Origin: Petropleomorpha daqingensis
GTDB taxonomy: Bacteria > Actinomycetota > Actinomycetes > Mycobacteriales > Geodermatophilaceae
NCBI RefSeq assembly: GCF_013408985.1
Contig: NZ_JACBZT010000001.1
Span: 806,001-870,000 of the forward strand
Length of the DNA: 64,000 nucleotides
Reading direction: 5' to 3'
Shown here in pieces: positions 31,855-38,568 of the stretch. The notes under the pieces are model-generated. The model had not been told where the DNA came from and made no database searches. It worked only from the letters and a program-made list of their open reading frames with translations. Each line of letters starts with the position of its first letter. Positions within the stretch are counted from its first letter, which is position 1. Both the position numbers and the translations under genes were made by a program.

Positions 31855-33180
31855 GTGAGCGACGACGGACGGGGGATCCCGAGGGGATCGGTCTCGCGGA
31901 CCGCTCGCCTGGCGTCCCTTCCGCTGGGCGCCGCGGGTCGCGCCACGCTCGGCATCGGCAAGCGCCTGTCCGGCCGGCCGGCCGACGCGGTGACCGCGGA
32001 GCTGCAGCAGCGCACCGCCGAGCAGCTGTTCGCCGTCCTGGGGCAGCTCAAGGGCGGCGCGATGAAGCTGGGCCAGACGCTCTCGGTCTTCGAGGCGGCG
32101 GTGCCCGACGAGGTCGCCGCGCCCTACCGCGAGGCCCTGGTCAAGCTGCAGGAAGAGGCACCGCCGATGCCGGTGCGCACCGTGCACGCGGTGCTCGCCC
32201 AGCAGCTCGGCGGCAGGTGGCGGGACCGGTTCAAGGACTTCGACGACGCACCGGCGGCCGCCGCGAGCATCGGGCAGGTGCACCGCGCCACCTGGCGCGA
32301 CGGGCGGGACGTCGCGGTCAAGATCCAGTACCCGGGCGCCGCGACCGCGCTGATGGCCGACCTCAACCAGCTCGCCCGGTTCGCCCGGGTCTTCGCCGCG
32401 CTGTTCCCCGGCATGGACGTCAAGCCGCTCATCGCCGAGCTCAAGGCCCGCGTCGTGGAGGAGCTCGACTACGGGCTGGAGGCCGACGCGCAGCGCCAGT
32501 TCGCCGCGGCCTACGTCGGCGACGAGCAGATCGTCGTCCCGCGGGTGGTGGCCAGCGCGCCGAAGGTGATCGTCTCGGAGTGGCTGGAGGGCACCCCGCT
32601 GTCGCGGGTCATCTCCTCCGGCTCCCGGGAGGAGCGCGACCGGGCCGGCTACCTGCTCGCCGTCCTGCACTTCTCCGGTCCCGAGCGGGCGGGGCTGCTG
32701 CACGCCGACCCGCACCCGGGCAACTTCCGGCTCCTCGACGACGGCCGGCTCGGCGTCATCGACTTCGGCGCGACCGCGCGGCTGCCCGACGGGCACCCCG
32801 AGCCGATCGGCCGGCTGCTGCGCTGGGCGCTGGCCGGCCGGGCCGACGAGGTGCTCGCCGACCTGCGCGTCGAGGGCTTCGTGCGGACCGGCGTCGAGGT
32901 CGACGCCGAGGCGGTGCTGAACTACCTGCGGCCGCTGCTGGAGCCGATCGAGACCGACTCCTTCCACTTCACCCGCGCGTGGATGCAGGAGCAGGCGGCC
33001 CGGATCGCCGATCCGCGCAACGAGGCCAGCCGGCTCGGCCGCCAGCTCAACCTGCCGCCGGCGTACCTGCTCATCCACCGCGTGACGATCGGGTCGATCG
33101 GGGTGCTCTGCCAGCTCGACTCGGCGGGCGACTTCCGCAGCGTCCTGGCGGAGTGGCTGCCCGGCTTCGTGGAGAAGTAG
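31855..33180 (+). CDS. ABC1/UbiB-family atypical protein kinase
   Basis: A 441-residue UbiB-like kinase, orthologue of Rv3197. Family features are KGGAMKLGQTLSVFE (the KxGQ region), AAASIGQVHRATWRDGRDVAVKIQYPG with the alanine-rich nucleotide loop and the lysine, EELDYGLEADAQRQF, HADPHPGNFRLL and VIDFGATARLP. In M. tuberculosis the gene next to whiB7 has been linked to macrolide tolerance, and whiB7 also lies nearby here. In other bacteria UbiB proteins support quinone lipid metabolism. GTG 31855 has GAGGAG five bases upstream. Confidence 0.92.
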   Translation: MSDDGRGIPRGSVSRTARLASLPLGAAGRATLGIGKRLSGRPADAVTAELQQRTAEQLFAVLGQLKGGAMKLGQTLSVFEAAVPDEVAAPYREALVKLQEEAPPMPVRTVHAVLAQQLGGRWRDRFKDFDDAPAAAASIGQVHRATWRDGRDVAVKIQYPGAATALMADLNQLARFARVFAALFPGMDVKPLIAELKARVVEELDYGLEADAQRQFAAAYVGDEQIVVPRVVASAPKVIVSEWLEGTPLSRVISSGSREERDRAGYLLAVLHFSGPERAGLLHADPHPGNFRLLDDGRLGVIDFGATARLPDGHPEPIGRLLRWALAGRADEVLADLRVEGFVRTGVEVDAEAVLNYLRPLLEPIETDSFHFTRAWMQEQAARIADPRNEASRLGRQLNLPPAYLLIHRVTIGSIGVLCQLDSAGDFRSVLAEWLPGFVEK

Positions 33181-33192
33181 CGCGGGCCGTCC

Positions 33193-33396
33193 CTAGGGAT
33201 CGAGCCGTGCCTCCAGGTCGCGGACGTGGCGGCGGGCGCAGTCGGGGCAGTGCATCGTCAGCTGCTCCTGCTCGGCGGTGCGCGGGGCGTCGCTGCCGAC
33301 CGGCCGCGGCAGCCGGCTCACCGACCAGCCGGTGACGACGTCGGCGGCGGCGCCGGTGCGACCGCACCCGGCGCAGCTGAGCTCCTCGGGGACCAC
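33193..33396 (-). CDS. Small two-CxxC zinc-ribbon protein
   Basis: A 67-residue protein, with zinc knuckles ELSCAGCGRTG near residue 8 and MHCPDCARRHVRDLEARL near residue 52; between them lies a Thr/Pro-rich loop. The layout is a split zinc ribbon, of unknown function. GTG 33396 is the likeliest start (CAGGGT hexamer six bases upstream); the frame continues upstream but only as low-complexity sequence. It is convergent with the UbiB gene, 12 bases away. Confidence 0.72.
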   Translation of the reverse strand: MVPEELSCAGCGRTGAAADVVTGWSVSRLPRPVGSDAPRTAEQEQLTMHCPDCARRHVRDLEARLDP

Positions 33397-33440
33397 GTCC
33401 CCACCCTGCCAAGCGCGGGCCGCCGCGGGAAGCAGGCGAA

Positions 33441-33485
33441 GGGGCCGGGTCCTGGACGCACCGGGAGCGTCCAGGGCCCGGCCCC
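33441..33485. terminator. 19-bp hairpin terminator
   Basis: Arms 33441-33459 and 33467-33485 pair over 19 bases with a single wobble. It follows the small gene downstream of whiB7 on the - strand; a second 20-base palindrome (GCAGAAGTCGCGACTTCTGC, 33494-33513) sits beside it. Confidence 0.7.
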
Positions 33486-33526
33486 GGAGGATGGCAGAAG
33501 TCGCGACTTCTGCCGTTCGGATGCCG

Positions 33527-33691
33527 TCAGCGGACGGCGGCGCTGGCCCGGGCGGCGCGCCGCGACGCGGATTCCGCGCGGCGGGCCCACCGACGGGCGG
33601 CACGTGCCCGACGCGCGCGGGCGTGCGCGTCGGCGTCGGCCCGCAGGTCACTGAGATGACTGCGGACCAGGCTCTGCTCGATGTAGCTCAT
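33527..33691 (-). CDS. Small Arg/Ala-rich protein downstream of whiB7
   Basis: A 54-residue protein that opens MSYIEQSLVRSHLSDLRADA and continues as an arginine- and alanine-rich helix (RARRARAARRWARRAES) to the end. AAGGA lies eight bases before ATG 33691, a good ribosome site. No family is recognised. It is 85 bases downstream of whiB7 on the same strand and is followed by a strong terminator, so it may share the whiB7 transcript. The net charge suggests nucleic-acid or ribosome binding, an inference only. Confidence 0.65.
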   Translation of the reverse strand: MSYIEQSLVRSHLSDLRADADAHARARRARAARRWARRAESASRRAARASAAVR

Positions 33692-33776
33692 GATCGTTCC
33701 TTCTGTCTCGAGTCCCGCAGCGCCGGACGGCGGACGGGAAAAGTTCTGCGGATCGGTTCGGTCGGTCGCTGGTGCC

Positions 33777-34109
33777 TCACGCCGCCACCTCCTTGCGCGG
33801 ACGGCCCCGCGGGCGCTTGCGCGCGATCACGACGCCTCGTTCGAAGATCTCGCCACCCCAGACACCCCACGGCTCGCCGCGGTCGAGCGCGCCGGCCAGG
33901 CACGCCGCCTGCACGGGGCAGTCGGTGCAGAAGCTCTTCGCGAGCTCCAGCTGGGCCGGGCTCTCGGCGAACCACAGCTCCGGGTCCTCGACCCGGCACG
34001 GCAGCGGCCGGCGGGTCGGGGCCGGGGCCAGCGGAAGCCTCGGTCGTCTCGGGGTGGGGCCACCTGACCGGGGGAGCCCGGTACGGCGGTGGGCCATCGT
34101 CTGCTGCAC
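33777..34109 (-). CDS. whiB7: WhiB7-type regulator of intrinsic antibiotic resistance
   Basis: A 110-residue Wbl protein. The 4Fe-4S ligands are Cys38, Cys61, Cys64 and Cys70, followed by GVWGGEIFERG and the C-terminal AT-hook RKRPRGRPRK that distinguishes WhiB7. The Streptomyces counterpart is WblC. WhiB7 binds the sigma factor and AT-rich DNA above its target promoters, including its own, and induces macrolide, tetracycline and other resistance genes upon translation stress. GTG 34109 is set by GAGGAGAG five bases upstream; the Arg/Pro-rich N-terminus is longer than in mycobacteria. Regulation by a long leader with two upstream ORFs and an attenuator is described separately. Confidence 0.95.
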   Translation of the reverse strand: MQQTMAHRRTGLPRSGGPTPRRPRLPLAPAPTRRPLPCRVEDPELWFAESPAQLELAKSFCTDCPVQAACLAGALDRGEPWGVWGGEIFERGVVIARKRPRGRPRKEVAA

Positions 34110-34193
34110 TGCCGCTCTCCTCCTCGTTCTCGTCCTGCGACGGCCGGCGGGGGCCCGCCGACCGTTGGTCGGGGCCGGGAGTCGCGGACATGT

Positions 34194-34230
34194 AAAAGGC
34201 CGCGGATCCCGGATCTCGGGTTCCGCGGCC
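34194..34230 (-). terminator. Attenuator hairpin in the whiB7 leader
   Basis: On the - strand, GGCCGCGGA pairs perfectly with TCCGCGGCC (34198-34206 and 34222-34230), with a further CCCG/CGGG inner stem, and is followed by TTTT (34194-34197). It lies after the stop of the long upstream ORF and 85 bases before the whiB7 start, an ideal transcription attenuator. Confidence 0.85.
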
Positions 34231-34252
34231 TCGGAGGAGGACCGGCGAGCGG

Positions 34253-34534
34253 TTAGCTCTTCGGTCTCCCCGGGGGTTGGATCCCGAGGGGGGTGGTGCC
34301 GTCGTTCTGGGTGCTGATCGGGTCGTGCTGCGAAGCCAGCGGGGAAACGAAGCCGAAGCCCGCGACCTCCGCGCGGAGCCGCGCCATGCCGGCAGCGGGC
34401 ACACGGGTCCCCTGGGCAGTCGCGAGAGGCGCGATCAGGGACGGCAGGGCGGTGGCGCAGGCGTACGGACGCGCGACAACGCTCCCCGTGCCGGGAACCC
34501 AGGCGGGAGCGAACGAGATGGTGTTGGTGATCAT
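34253..34534 (-). CDS. Upstream ORF 2 of whiB7 (93 codons)
   Basis: A 93-codon ORF in the whiB7 leader with a strong GGAAGGAGG ribosome site. The peptide begins MITNTISFAPAWVPGTG and ends GIQPPGRPKS; the middle is Ala/Arg/Val-rich without a recognised domain. It stops 23 bases before the attenuator stem. Upstream-ORF control of whiB7/wblC by attenuation is established in other actinobacteria, and this is the likely counterpart, longer than a minimal leader peptide. The protein itself may have no function other than being translated. Confidence 0.7.
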   Translation of the reverse strand: MITNTISFAPAWVPGTGSVVARPYACATALPSLIAPLATAQGTRVPAAGMARLRAEVAGFGFVSPLASQHDPISTQNDGTTPLGIQPPGRPKS

Positions 34535-34584
34535 CAGTGCCCCCTCCTTCCCGGGGTCGGAGCGCAGCCGGTCGGCCGCCTCAT
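34534..34584 (-). CDS. Upstream ORF 1 of whiB7 (16 codons, coupled to ORF 2)
   Basis: ATG 34584 opens a 16-codon peptide beginning MRRPTGCAPTPG. Its TGA (34534-34536) shares the A with the ATG of upstream ORF 2, making TGATG. The ribosome site is weak (AGCGAG-like). The predicted transcript start (about 34615) lies upstream of it. Coupled reading of the two leader ORFs is likely but unproven. Confidence 0.45.
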   Translation of the reverse strand: MRRPTGCAPTPGRRGH

Positions 34585-34622
34585 GTCTGGACGCTCGCTA
34601 CGTGCTCGCGAGCGCAGAAAGG

Positions 34623-34660
34623 ACAGTAAGGGGGCGGGTTGTGACGGTCAACGCAATTAA
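34623..34660 (-). promoter_or_regulatory. whiB7 promoter with WhiB7 AT-rich activator site
   Basis: On the - strand: TTAATT (34655-34660), a three-base gap, -35 TTGACC (34646-34651), a 17-base spacer, then -10 TACTGT (34623-34628). An AT-rich run three bases above the -35 is the known WhiB7 binding arrangement. Confidence 0.8.
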
Positions 34661-34723
34661 CGAAGTGTTCCCCGAAGGGGTCGACGAACCGGCTCCGCAC
34701 CGTCTCGCCGTCGCCCTCTGCGG

Positions 34724-36742
34724 TCAGCCGCTCACCGTGGCGAGGACGTCCTCGCCGTAGAGCTCGAGCTTGCGGGCACCGATGCCGGGCAGTCCGGACA
34801 GCTCCCGCAGGGACGACGGCCGGCTCTCCGCGATCGCCTGCAGGGTGGCGTCGGTGAAGACGACGTACGCCGGCACCGAGGCCGACTGGGCCGCCTGGCT
34901 GCGCCACGCGCGCAGCCGCTCGAACAGCTCCCCCGCCTCGCCCTCGAGGACGACCTTCTGCTTCTTCTCCCGGCGGCGGGCCGGCGGTGCCGTGGGCGCC
35001 GACTCCGGTGCCAGGCCGGTGAGGAACCGGCTGCGCGGCCGCGAGCGCCGTCCGCCGGGGTTGCGCGACAGCGACCACGACAGGGTCAGCTGCTCGCGGG
35101 CGCGGGTGACCGCGACGTAGAGCAGCCGGCGCTCCTCTTCCACCGCCTCCGGCCGGGACAGCGACTGGGCGATCGGCAGCACGCCGTCGACCAGGCCGAC
35201 GACGAAGACGACGTCCCACTCCAGGCCCTTGGCCGCGTGCATCGAGGCGAGCGTCACGCCCTGGACGGTGGGGGCGTGCTGGGCGTCGGCCCGCTCGGCG
35301 AGGTGGGCGACGAACCCGGCGAGGTCGAGCGACGGGTTCTCGGACACCAGGTCGACGGCGAGGTCGACGAGGGCGGCGAGGGACTGCCAGCGGTCGCGCG
35401 CGGCGCCGCCGGGCGGCGGCCGGTGCTCCACCCAGCCCATCGAGGCCAGGACGTCGCGGACCGTGGGCACGAGCATGCCGGGCTCGTTGCCGCCCGCCGC
35501 GGCCCCGCGCAGCAGGACGACCGCCTCGCGGACCTCCGGCCGCTCGAAGAACCGCTCGCCGCCCTTGAGCACGTACGGGACGCCGACGTCGGTCAGCGCG
35601 TTCTCGTAGACCTCGGACTGCGCGTTGATCCGGAACAGGACGGCGATCTCGGCCGCGGGCAGGCCGGCGTCGATCAGCTCCCGGCACCGGGCCGCGACCG
35701 CGGCCGCCTCCGCCGGCTCGTCGGGGTGCTCCCGGAACACCGGCTCGGGTCCCTCGGCGCGCTGGCCGAGCAGTCGCAGCCCCGGCAGCCCCTTGCGCCG
35801 CGGCGCCTGGCCGATGAGCTTGTTGGCCAGGCCGACCACCTGCGGGGTCGACCGGTAGTCGCGCTCGAGCTTGACCACCTCGGCGTCGGGATAGCGGTCG
35901 GCGAAGCCGAGCAGGTAGTCGGGGTCGGCGCCGGTGAACGAGTAGATGGTCTGGTTCGGGTCGCCGACCACGCACACCTCGGCCCGGCCGCCCAGCCACG
36001 CGTCGAGCAGCCGCTGCTGCAGCGGGTTGACGTCCTGGTACTCGTCGACGACGAAGTGCCGGTACTGCGCGCGGACCTGCCGGGCGACGTCCTGGTGCTC
36101 CTCGAGCGTGAAGGCGGTGACCAGCAGCAGGTCCTCGAAGTCGAGGACGCCCTCGCGCTGCTTGGCCGACTCGTAGCTCTCGTAGACGCGGGCGACGGCG
36201 GCGGCCTCGAACGGCAGCTCGCGGCCGGCGGCCTGCGCGCGGGCCGGGTAGTCCTCCGGCGTGGCCAGCGTGGTCTTGGCCCACTCGATCTCGCTGGCGA
36301 GGTCGCGCAGGCTGGTGCGGTCGGTGGACAGCCGCGCACGCGAGGCGGCCGAGGCGACCAGCCGCAGCTTGTTCTCCACCAGCCCGGGCAGCGGCCCGCC
36401 CAGCACCCGCGGGGCGAAGTAGCGCAGCTGGCGCAGCGCGGCGGCGTGGAAGGTGCGCGCCTGGACGCCACCGACCCCGAGCGAGGCGAGCCGGCCGCGC
36501 AGCTCCCCCGCCGCCCGGGCGGTGAAGGTCACGGCCAGCACCTGCTCGGGCACGTACGCGCCGAGGTGCACGCCGTAGGCGATGCGGTGGGTGATGGTCC
36601 GGGTCTTGCCGGTGCCCGCGCCGGCCAGGATGCAGACCGGCCCGCTGACCGCCTGCGCCGCGGTGCGCTGCTCGTCGTCCAGCCCGGCGAGCACCACCTC
36701 GGCACCGGTGACGGTGTCCGTGCTCGGACCGATCGGCGGCAT
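34724..36742 (-). CDS. uvrD2: ATP-dependent DNA helicase UvrD2
   Basis: A 672-residue superfamily 1 helicase with C-terminal HRDC domain, as in mycobacterial UvrD2. Walker A is CILAGAGTGKTRTITHRI (near residue 37), motif Ia AVTFTARAAGELRGRL, motif II VDEYQDVNPLQQ, motif III GDPNQTIYSFTGA, motif VI AVTRAREQLTLSWS. The HRDC domain (ELFERLRAWRSQAAQSAS, then SLRELSGLPGIGARKLELYG) covers the last 75 residues; the tetracysteine motif between them in some homologues is not seen. ATG 36742 gives the MPPIGPSTD start with GGGAGCGGGG just upstream. It lies beside whiB7 and divergent from mycoredoxin, as in M. tuberculosis. Confidence 0.94.
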   Translation of the reverse strand: MPPIGPSTDTVTGAEVVLAGLDDEQRTAAQAVSGPVCILAGAGTGKTRTITHRIAYGVHLGAYVPEQVLAVTFTARAAGELRGRLASLGVGGVQARTFHAAALRQLRYFAPRVLGGPLPGLVENKLRLVASAASRARLSTDRTSLRDLASEIEWAKTTLATPEDYPARAQAAGRELPFEAAAVARVYESYESAKQREGVLDFEDLLLVTAFTLEEHQDVARQVRAQYRHFVVDEYQDVNPLQQRLLDAWLGGRAEVCVVGDPNQTIYSFTGADPDYLLGFADRYPDAEVVKLERDYRSTPQVVGLANKLIGQAPRRKGLPGLRLLGQRAEGPEPVFREHPDEPAEAAAVAARCRELIDAGLPAAEIAVLFRINAQSEVYENALTDVGVPYVLKGGERFFERPEVREAVVLLRGAAAGGNEPGMLVPTVRDVLASMGWVEHRPPPGGAARDRWQSLAALVDLAVDLVSENPSLDLAGFVAHLAERADAQHAPTVQGVTLASMHAAKGLEWDVVFVVGLVDGVLPIAQSLSRPEAVEEERRLLYVAVTRAREQLTLSWSLSRNPGGRRSRPRSRFLTGLAPESAPTAPPARRREKKQKVVLEGEAGELFERLRAWRSQAAQSASVPAYVVFTDATLQAIAESRPSSLRELSGLPGIGARKLELYGEDVLATVSG

Positions 36743-36799
36743 CCCCGCTCCCCTCTGCTGACGCTGCCCTCGATCCTCCCAGCCGCCGGGGACATGTCC

Positions 36800-36826
36800 G
36801 GGAAGCATCCCCAGGGAGCCGTTGTT
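36800..36826 (+). promoter_or_regulatory. SigR-like promoter upstream of mycoredoxin
   Basis: GGGAAG (36800-36805), 18 bases, GTT (36824-36826). Only the last base of the -35 differs from the perfect site found above sigR. It would give a leader of about 65 bases. Confidence 0.5.
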
Positions 36827-36899
36827 CTTCCCCGTTCGGGTACCTCGTGCACAACCCGAGGTAGACCCGTGACGAACCAATCAGGGAGGATCCCCACCG

Positions 36900-37172
36900 A
36901 TGTCTGCCGCCGTGTCCGCCGTGACGATGTACACCACCACCTGGTGCGGTTACTGCGTCCGCCTCAAGAAGCTCATGCAGCGCGAGGGCATCGACTACGC
37001 CGAGGTCGACATCGAGGTCGACGAGTCGGCGGCGGACGTCGTCATGGCGGCCAACGGCGGCAACCGGACGGTGCCTACTCTTGTCTTCGCCGACGGCACC
37101 GCCCTGACCAACCCGAGCATCGACCAGGTCAAGGCTGCTCTCTCACAGTCATCGAGGTTGAACGGCGCGTGA
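36900..37172 (+). CDS. mrx1: Mycoredoxin (glutaredoxin-like, CGYC)
   Basis: A 90-residue thioredoxin-fold protein with the active site TTWCGYCVRLKKLM near residues 14-27 and the conserved NGGNRTVPTLVFADGTALTNPS cis-proline segment. It matches mycoredoxin-1 (Rv3198A), which reduces mixed disulfides with mycothiol. ATG 36900 has GGGAGGAT about 11 bases upstream. Its promoter region carries a near-consensus SigR site, linking it to the thiol-stress response. The order uvrD2-mrx1 is as in M. tuberculosis. An in-frame hairpin terminator follows. Confidence 0.94.
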   Translation: MSAAVSAVTMYTTTWCGYCVRLKKLMQREGIDYAEVDIEVDESAADVVMAANGGNRTVPTLVFADGTALTNPSIDQVKAALSQSSRLNGA

Positions 37173-37181
37173 TCCCTGGAC

Positions 37182-37223
37182 CGCGGCCCCCGAAGGGGCA
37201 AGATCGCCCCGGAGCGGGCCGCG
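37182..37223 (+). terminator. Nested hairpin after mycoredoxin
   Basis: CGCGGCCC (37182-37189) pairs with 37216-37223, and GGGGC (37195-37199) with GCCCC (37206-37210) inside it. Confidence 0.6.
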
Positions 37224-37282
37224 ACCGCGGCCACGCCCATGTCCGGCCGTTGCGGCCGGGCCACACGGTGGAGGGCCCCGGG

Positions 37283-37921
37283 GTGAACGCGCGGAGCGAG
37301 CGGACCGGCGTGGCCGGCTGCCCGGACTCCGTGACCCTTCCGCTGCTCCCCGACTCGCCGCCGGTCGCGCTGGTGCGCACCGCGCGCGGCTGGTCGGTGG
37401 TGTGCCCGGCCGGCGGTGAGCCGGTCGAGGGGCTGCTCGAGGGGCTGACCCTCGCCGACGTGATCGCCGACGAGCTCGGGCAGCAGCTCGAGCCCGACCG
37501 CACCGCCCGGCGCTCCGCCCGCGGTCCCGCGCCCACCGAGGCGGAGGACCCGCGCGACGCGCGCATCGCCGCGCTCGAGCGCACCGTCGCCCAGCTGGAG
37601 CACGCCCTCGCCGCCCGCGTCTCCACCGAGCGGGCCATCGGCGTGCTCGCCGAGCGCGAGGGGTGCAGCCCCCGGGAGGCGTTCGAAGGGCTGCGCCAGC
37701 AGGCGCGCTCGTCGGGCCGCCCGGTGGTCGAGCTCGCCCGCGAGGTGCTCGACTCGCTGCCCGACGCCCCGGTCGCGATCGCCCCGGTGCCCGACGCCGA
37801 GCCGGCCGCGGCCGGACCCGCGCCGGCACCGCGGCCGCGCGCACCGCTCGCGCGCCGCGCGGAGCACCCGCGTACCCGGTTCGGTGCCGCACCCGGCGCC
37901 ACCGGGGAAGCTCTCTCCTGA
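37283..37921 (+). CDS. ANTAR-domain RNA-binding protein without receiver domain
   Basis: A 212-residue protein. Residues about 95-150 form an ANTAR domain: a coiled-coil lead (RIAALERTVAQLEHALAARV) then STERAIGVLAEREGCSPREAFEGLRQQARSSGRPVVELAREVL. ANTAR domains bind tandem RNA hairpins and act as antiterminators. The N-terminal 80 residues (VALVRTARGWSVVCPAGGEPVEGL) are not a recognised receiver or GAF domain, and the C-terminus is Pro/Ala/Arg-rich. GTG 37283 is chosen from context; GTG 37331 is possible. Its TGA overlaps the CTG that seems to start the next gene. Confidence 0.8.
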   Translation: MNARSERTGVAGCPDSVTLPLLPDSPPVALVRTARGWSVVCPAGGEPVEGLLEGLTLADVIADELGQQLEPDRTARRSARGPAPTEAEDPRDARIAALERTVAQLEHALAARVSTERAIGVLAEREGCSPREAFEGLRQQARSSGRPVVELAREVLDSLPDAPVAIAPVPDAEPAAAGPAPAPRPRAPLARRAEHPRTRFGAAPGATGEALS

Positions 37922-38568
37922 GCGCTCCGCAGCCGCTCAGCCCGGCCGCCCTGGCCGATCGCCTCGCCGCCGCGCTGGCCGACCTCGCGCCCGAGCCCGG
38001 TGCCACCGCGCTGCGCGTCGCCGTCGACGGCCCGCCGGCGGCCGCTCCCGAGGTGCTCGCGCAGGCCGTCGCCGCGCTGCTGCCGGCGCGCGGCCGGGCC
38101 GCCGTCGTCGTCCCCGCGTCCGGCTTCTACCGGCCGGCGTCCCTGCGGCTGGAGCACGGGCGCACCGACCCCGACGCGCGCTACACCGACTGGCTCGACG
38201 CCGGGGCGCTGGCCCGCGAGGTGCTCGACCCGCTCGGCCCCGGCGGCAGCGGCGAGTACCTGCCGGTCCTGTGGGACGTCGACCGCGACCGCGCCGCCCG
38301 CGCCGACCGGCAGCCGATGCCCCCGGACGGCGTGCTGCTCGTCGCCGGGGCGCTGCTGCAGGGGCTGGGGCTCGCCTTCGACGTCGTCGTCCACCTGCGG
38401 ATGAGCCCGGCCGCGCGCCGCCGCCGCACCCCGGACGGCGACGCGTGGGAACTGCCCGCGTTCGACCGCTACGACGCCGAGGTCGACCCGGCGGCGCTGG
38501 CCGACGCCGTGGTGCTCGCCGACCACCCGGAGAAGCCTGCGCTGATCGTCGCCGGCCGACTGGCCTAG
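37918..38568 (+). CDS. Uridine-kinase-like protein with degenerate P-loop
   Basis: A 216-residue homologue of actinobacterial uridine kinases: the segments RYTDWLDAGALAREVLDPLGPGG, WDVDRDRAARADRQPMPPDGVLLVAGALLQGLGL and FDVVVHLRMSPAARRRR all match. The Walker A region, which should read GxxxxGK(S/T), is GPPAAAPE (residues 38-45), with no lysine, so nucleotide phosphorylation is doubtful. No ATG, GTG or TTG occurs at the expected start; CTG 37918-37920 overlaps the TGA of the ANTAR gene as CTGA. GTG 37663 would put 255 bases of the ANTAR gene in a second frame. Its stop shares CTAG with nudC. Confidence 0.7.
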   Translation: MSAPQPLSPAALADRLAAALADLAPEPGATALRVAVDGPPAAAPEVLAQAVAALLPARGRAAVVVPASGFYRPASLRLEHGRTDPDARYTDWLDAGALAREVLDPLGPGGSGEYLPVLWDVDRDRAARADRQPMPPDGVLLVAGALLQGLGLAFDVVVHLRMSPAARRRRTPDGDAWELPAFDRYDAEVDPAALADAVVLADHPEKPALIVAGRLA

